A stretch of 64,000 nt of DNA, from contig JAJEAN010000002.1 of NCBI GenBank assembly GCA_022822725.1, positions 62,001 through 126,000 on the forward strand, written 5' to 3'. The number at the start of each line of letters is the position of its first letter. Within the stretch, counting starts at the first letter, position 1. Positions 18,004 to 26,334 of the stretch are shown one piece after another. The notes under the pieces were generated by a model. The model did not search any database and had not been told where the DNA came from. It saw only the letters and a program-made list of their open reading frames with translations. The DNA is from Candidatus Latescibacterota bacterium (GTDB taxonomy: Bacteria > JAAXHH01). The position numbers and the translations under genes were made by a program.

Positions 18004-19254
18004 ATGCACATTCTGGAACTCAAGACGAAGACCCTGCCGGACCTGTACTCCATCGCCCAGGAGCTCGACCTGCAGAGCTATACGGGCCTGCGGAAACAGG
18101 AACTGATCTTCAGCATTCTCCAGGCACAGACGGAGAAGGAAGGCGTGATCTTCGGGGAGGGCGTACTCGAAGTGCTGCCGGACAACCGCTGCGGGTTTCT
18201 GCGGTCGCCGGACTACAGCTACCTGCACGGCCCCGACGACATCTACGTGGCGCCGTCCCAGGTCAAGCGCTTCGACCTGCGCACCGGCGACACCATCTCG
18301 GGGCAGATCCGGCCGCCCAAGGACGGGGAACGCTTCTTCGCGCTGCTCAGGGTGGACACGGTCAACTTCGACAATCCCGAGGCGAGCAAGGAACGGACGC
18401 TTTTCGACAACCTGACGCCCATCTACCCGCTGGAGCGCTTCCAGCTCGAATACATGAAGGACAAGCTGCCGACGCGGGTCATGGACCTGCTGACGCCGAT
18501 CGGCAAGGGGCAGCGCGGGCTGATCGTCTCGCCGCCTAAGGCCGGGAAGACCATGCTGCTGCAGGAGATCGCCAACGCCATCACGGACAATCATCCCGAG
18601 GTGGTGCTCATGGTCCTGCTCATCGACGAACGGCCGGAAGAGGTGACCGACATGGAACGGTCGGTCAAGGGCGAGGTGATCAGCTCCACCTTCGACGAAC
18701 CGCCGGAGCGCCACGTGGCGGTCTCGGACATGGTCCTGGAGAAGGCCAAGCGGCTGGTGGAACACGGCCGGGACGTGGTCATCCTGCTGGACAGCATCAC
18801 GCGCCTGGCGCGGGCTCACAACGCCGTGACGCCCCACAGCGGCAAGATCCTGTCCGGCGGTATCGACGCCAACGCGCTGCAGAAGCCGCGGCGTTTCTTC
18901 GGCGCGGCGCGTAACATCGAGGAAGGCGGGAGCCTGACCATCGTGGCCACGGCGCTGATCGAGACCGGCAGCCGCATGGACGAAGGCATCTTCGAGGAAT
19001 TCAAGGGTACGGGCAACATGGAACTGGAGCTCAGCCGCAAGCTGGCGAACCGGTGGATCTTCCCGGCCATCGACCTGAGCGCGTCGTCCACCCGGAAGGC
19101 GGAACTCCTCCTGGAACCGGAAATCCTGGGCAAGGTGAAGATCCTGCGGAAGTTCCTGGACGGCCTGGGACCCGTGGAAGCCATGGAACTGATGACCGAG
19201 CGCCTCTCACGGACGCCGACGAACGTGAATTTCCTCAAGTCCATGAACGAGTAG
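18004..19254 (+). CDS. rho: Transcription termination factor Rho
   Basis: The 416 residues match the compact enterobacterial length. In order: N-terminal helix bundle ([13 protein letters not shown]), cold-shock-like RNA-binding domain with [11 protein letters not shown] near 64-74, Walker [12 protein letters not shown] at 176-186, the [10 protein letters not shown] segment near 208, Walker [14 protein letters not shown] near 259-271, the Q-loop/R-loop [21 protein letters not shown] and the arginine finger region [21 protein letters not shown]. It forms the hexameric RNA helicase that ends untranslated transcripts. AAGGGAAG precedes the ATG. The very long leader suggests autogenous attenuation, as known for rho in other bacteria; that is inference. 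Confidence 0.98.
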   Translation: MHILELKTKTLPDLYSIAQELDLQSYTGLRKQELIFSILQAQTEKEGVIFGEGVLEVLPDNRCGFLRSPDYSYLHGPDDIYVAPSQVKRFDLRTGDTISGQIRPPKDGERFFALLRVDTVNFDNPEASKERTLFDNLTPIYPLERFQLEYMKDKLPTRVMDLLTPIGKGQRGLIVSPPKAGKTMLLQEIANAITDNHPEVVLMVLLIDERPEEVTDMERSVKGEVISSTFDEPPERHVAVSDMVLEKAKRLVEHGRDVVILLDSITRLARAHNAVTPHSGKILSGGIDANALQKPRRFFGAARNIEEGGSLTIVATALIETGSRMDEGIFEEFKGTGNMELELSRKLANRWIFPAIDLSASSTRKAELLLEPEILGKVKILRKFLDGLGPVEAMELMTERLSRTPTNVNFLKSMNE

Positions 19255-19272
19255 CGGCACGCGCTCCACGAC

Positions 19273-19551
19273 TCACTTCAACCGCTTGTAGAATTCCCTG
19301 AACTTGCGCTCCGATTCCTTCTTCTGCACCGGGGTCATGGCCTGGTAGAACCCGCAGTCGTTCGCGAAGGATGGCGAGAGGGAGCTTCGCCTCGGGACCT
19401 TGTAGGCCTCCCACTTGAAGGTATAGATCTCGCAGGTCACCTCGTCGCCGTGCATGCCGGGCATGACGTGGACGCAGTCGGTGCATTCGCGCCGCGTTTC
19501 CCCCAGGTGGCCGTGTGTCCGGTTGTGCATGATCGACTTCAGCTTGCTCAT
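19273..19551 (-). CDS. Small four-cysteine protein of unknown function
   Basis: A 92-residue basic protein with cysteines at 23, 26, 40 and 66 (ECTDC...VTCEIY...NDCGFY) in a His-rich setting, consistent with a zinc or iron-sulfur site. The C-terminus (KKESERKFREFYKRLK) is a charged helix. The ATG at 19551 was chosen because GGAGG lies 7 nt upstream; an ATG two codons earlier would leave almost no spacing. It is convergent with rho (18 nt between stops) and has its own candidate promoter. Function not recognised. Confidence 0.7.
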   Translation of the reverse strand: MSKLKSIMHNRTHGHLGETRRECTDCVHVMPGMHGDEVTCEIYTFKWEAYKVPRRSSLSPSFANDCGFYQAMTPVQKKESERKFREFYKRLK

Positions 19552-19608
19552 CAGCATGCCTCCTTACACCTCTCCAACCGCAATCGTACCATCGATGTGA
19601 TTAACCGA

Positions 19609-19637
19609 AGGGTAAACGGACCACCCGCCCTTGTCAA
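19609..19637 (-). promoter_or_regulatory. Candidate promoter for the small four-cysteine gene
   Basis: On the minus strand, TTGACA (19637-19632), 17 nt, TACCCT (19614-19609). The ATG at 19551 is about 50 nt downstream of the expected start. Confidence 0.5.
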
Positions 19638-19652
19638 CCGCAGGTCTGGCCC

Positions 19653-20930
19653 GTGACGACAAAAACAGGTTCGGCCCTCTCGTACACCCGGCTGCTCAGG
19701 GAGAACCGGACCTACCGGTTCGTCTGGCTGTCGCAGGTCGTATCCAACGCGGGAGACTGGTTCAATACCATCGCCGTGCTGGGCCTGACCCTCGCCCTGA
19801 CCGGCTCCGGCCTCGCCCTGGGCATCGTCACGATCTGCCAGATGCTGCCCCCCTTCCTGATGACCCCGCTGGCCGGCGTCGTCGCCGAACGGTACGACCG
19901 CAAGCGGGTGATGATCATCGCCGATATCCTCCGGGCCGGCGTGGCCCTCGGATTCCTGCTGGTCGAAACGGCGGACGACGTCTGGATGCTGTACCTCTTC
20001 ATGGCGCTGCTGTCCGGCCTGCAACCCTTCTTCGACGTGACGCGCACGGCCGCGCTGCCGAGTATCGCCCGGGGAAAGGCGCTGTTGGCGGCCAACGCGC
20101 TGTCCAGCACGACGTGGGCCGCCATGCTGACCATCGGTTCGGCCGTCGGCGGCCTGGTCGCCGATCACCTGGGCCGGTCCGCCGCCTTTCAGTTGAACGC
20201 CTTCAGTTTCCTGGTTTCGGCGGTTTTCGTGGCCCGGATCGCCATTCCTGCCGCCTCCGGCGCGGGTCAGCCGGTACGGTTCCTGTCGGATTTCATCGAG
20301 GGCATGAAGTACATCGGGCGCGACCGGCCCACGCGGGTCTTCCTGCCGGGCAAGGCCACCTGGGGGCTTGCCGGCGGCGGCGCCGTACTGCTCTACGCCG
20401 TGTTCGGGGGACAGCTCTACCGTGCGGGCGACACGGGCATCGCCATCCTGTATACGGCCCGTGGGCTGGGGACGCTCCTGGGCGCCGTGTTCATCAAATT
20501 CTTCGACACGATCCGGCTGGGCCGATTGAGGACAGGCATCCTCATCGGACTGGTCGGGTACGGCGCCTTCTTCATCCTGTTCTCGCAGGCTCCGTCCATC
20601 TGGCTGGCAGCGGTCTGCATCATCCTCGCCGCCGCGGGCAGCATGGTGATGTGGGTCTATTCTTCCCTGGGGCTTCAACTCGTGGTGGACGAAGACTACC
20701 GCGGCAGGGTGTTCGCCGCGGACCATGGCCTGTTCACCCTGGCCTTCTCCATCTCGACCCTGGGGACGGGCCTGCTGCTGGACGCCCTGGCGGCGCGCCT
20801 GGTGGCTTTCATGGCGGGGGCGGCCGGCATCGTGATCGTGGTCGCCTGGTACCTGTTCGCCCGCCGCATTCCCTTAGGCGAAAGCCATCCCGGCCACGAA
20901 GACGGCCAAGAAGACGGCCAAGACGCCTGA
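19653..20930 (+). CDS. MFS transporter (MFS_3/enterobactin exporter-like)
   Basis: The 425-residue protein has about 12 hydrophobic segments. The N-terminal RFVWLSQVVSNAGDWFNTIA is the typical start of the MFS_3/EntS-like group, and the loop 2-3 motif appears as GVVAERYDRKRVMI. Members export siderophores, drugs or other small molecules; the substrate is unknown. The start is a GTG at 19653. The tail is polar and repetitive (GHEDGQEDGQDA), and its DNA lies within a duplicated segment that also covers the end of the next, convergent gene. Confidence 0.87.
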   Translation: MTTKTGSALSYTRLLRENRTYRFVWLSQVVSNAGDWFNTIAVLGLTLALTGSGLALGIVTICQMLPPFLMTPLAGVVAERYDRKRVMIIADILRAGVALGFLLVETADDVWMLYLFMALLSGLQPFFDVTRTAALPSIARGKALLAANALSSTTWAAMLTIGSAVGGLVADHLGRSAAFQLNAFSFLVSAVFVARIAIPAASGAGQPVRFLSDFIEGMKYIGRDRPTRVFLPGKATWGLAGGGAVLLYAVFGGQLYRAGDTGIAILYTARGLGTLLGAVFIKFFDTIRLGRLRTGILIGLVGYGAFFILFSQAPSIWLAAVCIILAAAGSMVMWVYSSLGLQLVVDEDYRGRVFAADHGLFTLAFSISTLGTGLLLDALAARLVAFMAGAAGIVIVVAWYLFARRIPLGESHPGHEDGQEDGQDA

Positions 20931-20991
20931 CGTCTCACGTGGCAACCATCCCGGCCATGGCGACGGCCAGGAAGGCTAACGTCTCACGTGG
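20885..20991. repeat. Imperfect direct repeat covering both convergent gene ends
   Basis: Copy one (20885-20942, about 58 nt) and copy two (20946-20991, about 46 nt) both begin with ccatcccggcca, continue with gacggcca and end with cgtctcacgtgg. Copy one contains the stop of the MFS gene, copy two the stop of the opposite-strand gene. Confidence 0.8.
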
Positions 20992-21794
20992 TAGCGCTCG
21001 AGCCTTTCGAAGTCTTCGATGTTCTGGTCCACGAAGGCCTTGATCTTGAGGTGGCCGTCCCGGAGTTCCAGGCCGTCCAGGGTCTTGGGGATGAAGAATA
21101 GAACCCGCTGGAAGAACCCCGCCACACCCCGTTTCCGGCCCGACAGTCCCTCGAAGTCGGTGTACCGCGCCCATTCCAGTTCGTCGCGCAGTTCCAGCTT
21201 AACCAGGTAGCTCGTCCGCGGGCCGCCGTCATCGGTGTACGAGGTCTCGGCGCCGTGGACGATCACGTCGGCGTTCAGGATGTCCCGGTCGAAGCGGAAC
21301 GTGTAATTCATGTCGTAGAGTGCGCGGATATGCACCAGGAAATCGCCTGACCGGGCGGCGTCGGGGCTGAAAAAGAGGTACGCGATGTGGTTGAGCGGAA
21401 AGGTGAGGCCCAGGGTAAACCCCTTCGTCAGCGCCTCGTCGACCGACTCCCCGTCGGTGTAGAGCGGCAGGTTTCGTTCGGCGATCCACCGGGCCAGGAT
21501 CACGTTGACGCGCAACAGCGTGAGCGTGTCCTGTTCCGCGGCGGTAAACATGTTGATTACGTCCGCCGCGTTCAGCCGGAGGGCCGTGGAATCGCCGGCA
21601 AATGCGCGCAGACCCGGGGGAACGGGTTGCGGCTTTCGCTGTTCCAGTCCGGCCAGGAAGGCGTCAAGGTGGGGCGAGTCCGGTTCGAAGGCCTTCAGTT
21701 CGCCCGGAGGAGCAAGGACCAGCAAGATGGCGCATAACCACGTCGGCGGGAGCGCCATGCTGTAACCTGCAACTCCACGGAATGGGCTCCTCAT
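20976..21794 (-). CDS. Exported protein of unknown function
   Basis: This 272-residue protein opens with a signal peptide (LPPTWLCAILLVLAPPGELKA, cleavage near residue 35). The mature part mixes helical (RVNVILARWIAERNLPLY) and beta-rich segments, with RFDRDILNADVIVHGAETSY and TSYLVKLELRDELEWARY near the end. It resembles no family I can name. It is followed on the same strand, in opposite order, by two exported cyclophilin genes, so a periplasmic role is plausible. The start could also be an internal ATG 12 codons in. Confidence 0.65.
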   Translation of the reverse strand: MRSPFRGVAGYSMALPPTWLCAILLVLAPPGELKAFEPDSPHLDAFLAGLEQRKPQPVPPGLRAFAGDSTALRLNAADVINMFTAAEQDTLTLLRVNVILARWIAERNLPLYTDGESVDEALTKGFTLGLTFPLNHIAYLFFSPDAARSGDFLVHIRALYDMNYTFRFDRDILNADVIVHGAETSYTDDGGPRTSYLVKLELRDELEWARYTDFEGLSGRKRGVAGFFQRVLFFIPKTLDGLELRDGHLKIKAFVDQNIEDFERLERYHVRR

Positions 21795-21833
21795 GCCGAT
21801 TTCCCTGTCGTTCGTGGTCCGGACGGTCCGGTC

Positions 21834-22523
21834 TTACTGCACCCGCTCTATGGTCAGTTTCTCCAGCACGATATCGAAAATGGGACGGTCGCTCCTCGTC
21901 TGCACCCGGCCGATGGCGTTTACCACTTCCTGGCCCTTCATGACCTGGCCGAAGATGGTATAGCCTCCGTCCAGGTAAGGCTTCGGACCGTGGGTGATGA
22001 AGAACTGGCTGCCCGCGGTGTCCGGCGATCCTGCGTTGGCCATGGCCAGCCGTCCCGGACGATCGAAGCGCAGCGAACCCCGGATCTCTCCCTTGATCTC
22101 GTAACCCGGGCCGCCCTGGCCCGTGCCCGTGGGGTCGCCGCCCTGGATCATGAAGTTGGAAATGACCCGGTGAAAGAGGGTCCCGTCGTAGAACGGCCGC
22201 TTTACCTCCCGCCCGGTCCCGGGGTCCTTGAAGGCCCGGGTGCCCTCGGCAAGACCGATGAAGTTATCCACGGTGGCAGGCGCCAGCCGGTCGAAGAGCT
22301 TGCAGATGATAACGCCCATGTTGGTCTGGAACACGGCGTAGGTCCCCGGGCCAAGGTCCCGGGAGGCCAGTTCGCCGGTCTCCGACTGCGCCGTGTCGTC
22401 CGACTGGACGGGCGGAGTCGCCGCGTCGTCCGACTGGGCGGGCGGAGTCGCCGCAGCTCCCGCGGACCAGGCAACGAGTACCGCCAGCGCGGCGACTGTC
22501 GCGGTGATTCGTATGCTGCTCAT
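21834..22523 (-). CDS. Exported cyclophilin-type peptidyl-prolyl isomerase
   Basis: The 229-residue protein has a signal peptide (TATVAALAVLVAWSAGAAA) followed by a low-complexity linker with a two-copy ten-residue repeat (AATPPAQSDD/AATPPVQSDD), then a cyclophilin domain. Active-site segments are FHRVISNFMIQGGDPTGTGQ, GRLAMANAGSPDTAGSQFFI and GYTIFGQVMKGQEVVNAI. It should catalyse proline isomerisation in the periplasm. It is 3 nt downstream of a second cyclophilin gene, so they form an operon of paralogues. Confidence 0.93.
   Translation of the reverse strand: MSSIRITATVAALAVLVAWSAGAAATPPAQSDDAATPPVQSDDTAQSETGELASRDLGPGTYAVFQTNMGVIICKLFDRLAPATVDNFIGLAEGTRAFKDPGTGREVKRPFYDGTLFHRVISNFMIQGGDPTGTGQGGPGYEIKGEIRGSLRFDRPGRLAMANAGSPDTAGSQFFITHGPKPYLDGGYTIFGQVMKGQEVVNAIGRVQTRSDRPIFDIVLEKLTIERVQ
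22395..22454 (-). repeat. 30-nt coding tandem repeat in the cyclophilin linker
   Basis: Two 30-nt copies (22395-22424 and 22425-22454) differ at one base and encode ten residues each between the signal peptide and the catalytic domain. Confidence 0.9.
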
Positions 22524-22526
22524 GTT

Positions 22527-23144
22527 CTATTCGCCCTCCCCTCTGACCACGGTCACTTTGACGATGCTGACCTCTTCAATGGGCCGCGACTGGTTCGCGG
22601 GCACCTCTGAAATGGCGTCGGCCACTTCCTGTCCCTCCACGACCTGGCCGAAGATGGTGTGCACCATGTCGAGATGAGGCGTAGGCGCTACCGTGATGAA
22701 GATCTGTCCGCCGTTGGTGTTGGGACCGCGGTGCGCCATGGCCACTCGGCCGGGCTGGTCGAAACGCAGTTCCTCGTGCAACTCGTCATCGAACATGAAA
22801 CCGGGACCGCCCATACCGGTTCCGAGGGGATCGCCGGTCTGGATCATGAAATTCGGAATGACCCGGTGGAAGATAATCCCGTCATAGTAAGGCGTGCCGG
22901 TCATGGTCTCGCCCGTATTCGGGTCGGTCCAATCCCGCGTGCCTTCGGCCAGGCTGGAGATGACTTCCACGGTCGTGGGTGTCTTGTCCGGGTACAGTTC
23001 GCACTTGATGGTGCCCAGGGTGGTTTCGATAATCAACATGTTTGCGGGTTCTCCGCTGGTTTCGGGTTGTTCGGACGATTCGCCGCAGGACGCGGCCAGA
23101 AACAGCATGCAAATGGCAGCCATCAAATAACCTGAAATACGCAT
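22527..23144 (-). CDS. Cyclophilin-type peptidyl-prolyl isomerase, lipoprotein
   Basis: The 205-residue protein begins with a lipoprotein signal (LMAAICMLFLAASCGES, lipobox LAASC), so it is membrane-anchored while its downstream paralogue is soluble. The cyclophilin domain has FHRVIPNFMIQTGDPLGTGM, GRVAMAHRGPNTNGGQIFI and VHTIFGQVVEGQEVADAI. Both genes together suggest paired anchored and free foldases for exported proteins. Spacing to the next gene is 3 nt. Confidence 0.93.
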   Translation of the reverse strand: MRISGYLMAAICMLFLAASCGESSEQPETSGEPANMLIIETTLGTIKCELYPDKTPTTVEVISSLAEGTRDWTDPNTGETMTGTPYYDGIIFHRVIPNFMIQTGDPLGTGMGGPGFMFDDELHEELRFDQPGRVAMAHRGPNTNGGQIFITVAPTPHLDMVHTIFGQVVEGQEVADAISEVPANQSRPIEEVSIVKVTVVRGEGE

Positions 23145-23184
23145 CTTTGTCCTCCACAGACTTGGAATGATGATTTGGCCCCGG

Positions 23185-24960
23185 CTAGCTGACGTGCGCC
23201 GGGTCCGGTTGAGCGGCGCCAGCCGCGGGCTGCCGTTTGCGATAGGGCAGTCGGTGACTCTTCCGGTATTCCCACTGGAGCCGGTGGTTTTCCTTCTCCG
23301 TCGAAATGAAATCCCAGGGAAGCGACTTCATGTCCGCCATGTCCCCGAGATAGTAAGAGGTATCCATCCCCAGTTCCGCCGCGGCGCGTTTCCAGTCGCC
23401 GTCGCACCGCACGGTTTCCATCAGGAATCCGCTCAGTTCCCGGCCGCCGCGGGACAGGATGGCCTCGAAATAGGCGGACTTCAGACTCTCGTGCTTCACG
23501 TCCACCCCCGCCGTGCCGCGCAGGGCCTTCTGAATGCGTTTCAACTTGCGCCTGACCTCCTTCGGAGACGCCATGGGACTCCACTGGAATGGCGTCAACG
23601 CTTTCGGCACGAAGGGATTTATGCTCAGCCGCAGCCGGCCGCCCGGTTCTCCGCACTCCCGCTGAAGCCGGGCAAGCCGGCGCGTCATCTCGATGAGTTC
23701 CTCGATGTCCGCGTCTGTCTCCGTCGGCAGGCCGACCATGTAGTACACCTTGAGGTGCTTGATCCCCTTCTCAAGTATCCTCCTGGCGCCGGTCAGGATT
23801 TCCTCCGAGGATATGGGCTTGTTGATCGACTTGCGAAGCCTTTCCGATCCGGCCTCGGGCGCGATGGTCATGGTACGCAGCCCGGTCTTCAGCATCAGAT
23901 TCAGCAGACTGTCCGGGACCAGGTCGACCCGGACCGACGAGACGCCTACGCGGAGACCGGTTTCTTCCAGGCCCGCGCAGAGTTCGTCGAGGTGGGGATA
24001 GTCGCACATGGCCGAACTGACCAGGCCCACGGCTTTCAGCCCTTCCTTGCCGTCCTGCGCCAGGGACGCGTTCTTCGACCGGATGACGTCGAGAATGGTC
24101 TCCGGCTTCAGGGCGCGGAACTTCGGATAAACGTAACTCACGGCGCAGAAACGGCACCGCCGGGGACACCCGCGGGAAATCTCGATCAGCAGCATATCGC
24201 CAAACTCGGTGTCGGGCGTGAGGACGGCGGAATGGGCGGGATAATCCTCGAAATCGCGTACCTGCTGCTTGGCGATCCGTACTGCGGGCGCGCTTCCGGC
24301 TTCGGCGGGCGCGCTTCCGGCGTCCGCTGGCGCTTCGACGTCCTTCCCCTCGAAGTCACCCGGGGATGCGGACTGCATAGACGGCACATACATGCCCGCC
24401 AGCGACGTGGTTCGGGCCAGATGCTGTTCCCGGTCCAGTCCCTGGTCCTCGCGGTAGCGGTCAATGTAACCGAAAGCCGCCTCTTCGCCATCGCCAATGA
24501 CCATCACGTCGGCGAAATCCGCCAGGGGCTCCGGGTTGATGTAGGTAATCGCGCCACCGATCAGCACGATCGGATCAAATCGCGTCCTACGTTCGGCGAG
24601 CACCGGTATGCGGGCGATTTCCAGGATGCGGACCAGGTTGGGATAGTCGTTCTCGAAGGATACGGAGAAGGCCACGATGTCGCACGAACCGAGCGGCAAC
24701 CCGGATTCGAGCGTGACCAGCGGCTTGCGGGACCTGGACAGGGCTTCCAGGCCGGAAGGATCCGGGAGAAAGGCGCGTTCGCAGACCACGTCGTCCCGTT
24801 CGTTGAGGTGACGGTACATGGTCTGGAACCCCAGGTTCGACATGCCCAGGTAGTAGGTATTGGGATACACCAGGGCGATTCGAACGGCCTTGCCGCCCGG
24901 TTTCTTGTATATGGTCCCCCGTTCGCGGGCGAGCGTCTGCGCCAGGGATTGTCCGTACAT
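23185..24960 (-). CDS. B12-binding-like radical SAM protein (TIGR03960 family)
   Basis: The 591-residue protein has an N-terminal cobalamin-binding-like domain (RIALVYPNTYYLGMSNLGFQ, GGAITYINPEPLADFADV) and a radical SAM core with the cluster motif CPRRCRFC near residue 258, then TIAPEAGSERLRKSINKPIS. The architecture matches TIGR03960, usually followed by a DUF2344/TIGR03936 half and often RNase G; here neither is adjacent. Function is unproven in the family; RNA or tRNA modification has been suggested from context. The ATG at 24960 has GGAAGG 5 nt upstream; a longer frame adds 58 unlike residues. A 21-nt repeat encodes an Ala/Gly/Glu linker. Confidence 0.88.
   Translation of the reverse strand: MYGQSLAQTLARERGTIYKKPGGKAVRIALVYPNTYYLGMSNLGFQTMYRHLNERDDVVCERAFLPDPSGLEALSRSRKPLVTLESGLPLGSCDIVAFSVSFENDYPNLVRILEIARIPVLAERRTRFDPIVLIGGAITYINPEPLADFADVMVIGDGEEAAFGYIDRYREDQGLDREQHLARTTSLAGMYVPSMQSASPGDFEGKDVEAPADAGSAPAEAGSAPAVRIAKQQVRDFEDYPAHSAVLTPDTEFGDMLLIEISRGCPRRCRFCAVSYVYPKFRALKPETILDVIRSKNASLAQDGKEGLKAVGLVSSAMCDYPHLDELCAGLEETGLRVGVSSVRVDLVPDSLLNLMLKTGLRTMTIAPEAGSERLRKSINKPISSEEILTGARRILEKGIKHLKVYYMVGLPTETDADIEELIEMTRRLARLQRECGEPGGRLRLSINPFVPKALTPFQWSPMASPKEVRRKLKRIQKALRGTAGVDVKHESLKSAYFEAILSRGGRELSGFLMETVRCDGDWKRAAAELGMDTSYYLGDMADMKSLPWDFISTEKENHRLQWEYRKSHRLPYRKRQPAAGAAQPDPAHVS
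24284..24325 (-). repeat. 21-nt coding tandem repeat in the radical SAM gene
   Basis: Two 21-nt copies (24284-24304, 24305-24325) encode AGSAPAE-like heptapeptides in the linker between the cobalamin-like and radical SAM domains. Confidence 0.85.
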
Positions 24961-25051
24961 GTATCCTTCCAGATCGCTGATCGGCCGGGTGAATCCGCTC
25001 TCGCGCCCACACCGGGCCGATCTTCCGTGTTGCCATTCGCTATGGACGGCA

Positions 25052-25080
25052 AAAATACAGTCCCGGGACCCGGGTGTCAA
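25052..25080 (-). promoter_or_regulatory. Candidate promoter for the radical SAM gene
   Basis: On the minus strand, TTGACA (25080-25075), 17 nt, TATTTT (25057-25052). It faces away from the promoter at 25128, forming a divergent pair. Confidence 0.6.
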
Positions 25081-25127
25081 GGCTTGCGCCGATGGAAGCA
25101 CCGGGGTTTCGGCGGTGCGGGATAGGC

Positions 25128-25156
25128 TTGACACGCCGTGCTCCCGCGGTTAGTTT
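25128..25156 (+). promoter_or_regulatory. Candidate promoter for the PorD-like gene
   Basis: TTGACA (25128-25133), 17 nt, TAGTTT (25151-25156). Expected start near 25163, about 45 nt before the ATG. Confidence 0.55.
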
Positions 25157-25206
25157 TTCGACAACGGACAATCATAACGGCACCCCCGGATGGCGGGAGC
25201 ATGCGC

Positions 25207-26130
25207 ATGGCTTCGATGACGCAACGGATGACCCTGAACCGCACGTGGATACCGGCCGGCATACTGGCGCTGTGCCTGCTGGCGATTCCACCGGCGGACG
25301 CCCGCGGGCAACAGGTGAGAGCCGACGTCGTGGTGCACCTGGAAGCCCTGCCCGTCCTGCACCGCGAGCAGATGGCGGAATTCGGCCTGACGCTCACCGA
25401 CTACATCGAAGCATGGGACTGGCTGGAGGAAGACCTCCCCGAGCCGGTACACGTGGGGTTCGAAGTCATTCTGGCCTTTATGGGCAGTGCGGTGAAGACC
25501 CAATACGGCTCGAGGCTGACCGTGTACAGCGGAACGGACCTGAAATACCTGGACCGGTGGTGGTTTTTCGAGTACGAACGGGAAGACCTGCTGCATCACG
25601 ACGACCGGCAGTTCAACGCCCTGACGTGGCTGATCGACTACTACGCGCACATCATGATCGGACACGCGCTGGACAAATATACGGAATTCGGCGGCCAGAG
25701 CCACTTCCAGCGCGCCAATGCCATTGCGCTGGACGGCCGGTTCAGTCGAGATTTCCAGCGGGGGTGGGACGAACGGCTGGACCTGATCGACGGGATCCTG
25801 GCCGAAGGCTACAGGCCATACCGCCTGATCCGGAACAGGTACTACCGGGGGCTGGCGGCGCAAAAGGAAAACAAGCTGGTGGAGGCCCGCACCCTCAGCC
25901 GCGAGGCCGTGGATCTGATGGCAGAGCTCCACAAAAAGGACCCGAGAGACAAGTGGCTGAGTGAATTCCTGAATGCCCACTACCTGCAGCTGGCGGATGT
26001 GTTCAGCGCGGAATCGCCCACCGAAGTTCCCGATCCGGTATCTTCCAGGGAAGTCTACGACTTGCTCATCAAGATCGATCCCACGCACCGGTCAACCTAT
26101 GAAACGCATGCGGAGAAAGTGGGAAGTTGA
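25207..26130 (+). CDS. DUF4835/PorD-like exported protein
   Basis: The 307-residue protein has a signal peptide (TWIPAGILALCLLAIPPADARG) and a mature part whose layout matches DUF4835: VRADVVVHLEALPVL at the start, the mid block with SRLTVYSGTDL and WFFEYERE, then LTWLIDYYAHIMIGHALDKY and YTEFGGQSHFQRANAI, and NRYYRGLAAQKENK. DUF4835 includes PorD, a periplasmic component linked to the Bacteroidota type IX secretion system. The link to secretion here is by family only. GGGAG gives better spacing for the ATG at 25207 than for the one at 25201. Confidence 0.8.
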   Translation: MASMTQRMTLNRTWIPAGILALCLLAIPPADARGQQVRADVVVHLEALPVLHREQMAEFGLTLTDYIEAWDWLEEDLPEPVHVGFEVILAFMGSAVKTQYGSRLTVYSGTDLKYLDRWWFFEYEREDLLHHDDRQFNALTWLIDYYAHIMIGHALDKYTEFGGQSHFQRANAIALDGRFSRDFQRGWDERLDLIDGILAEGYRPYRLIRNRYYRGLAAQKENKLVEARTLSREAVDLMAELHKKDPRDKWLSEFLNAHYLQLADVFSAESPTEVPDPVSSREVYDLLIKIDPTHRSTYETHAEKVGS

Positions 26131-26165
26131 AAAACCAGGCTGTTCCGGGCCGTCACCCGGACCGT

Positions 26166-26324
26166 TCAATCTTCGCGTCGGTACTTCCCGGACCGGGCGG
26201 ACCATCTCCGTGACCTGATCTGCTGAAACCGGCTGCGGCCGCAGGAAGGACACCGCCACTTGCGTTGCTTGTGGTAGCTTCGCTTCTCCTCGATCATCTT
26301 TCGGTCGCAATGGTTGCAGCGCAT
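26166..26324 (-). CDS. Small zinc-ribbon-like protein
   Basis: A 52-residue highly basic peptide with two CxxC knuckles (C3/C6 and C25/C28) and an Arg-rich tail, typical of a zinc ribbon that could bind nucleic acid. The ATG at 26324 lacks an obvious ribosome site, and its first codons almost abut the divergent gene starting at 26335. It may be a real short gene, or a chance frame in a compact gap; the paired CxxC spacing favours the former. Confidence 0.5.
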   Translation of the reverse strand: MRCNHCDRKMIEEKRSYHKQRKWRCPSCGRSRFQQIRSRRWSARSGKYRRED

Positions 26325-26334
26325 GGGAGTCGTA

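Noticed and set aside
23167..25125. A 652-codon open frame on the plus strand
   Set aside because: It lies antisense to the radical SAM gene, whose protein has clear motifs; the plus-strand translation has none.
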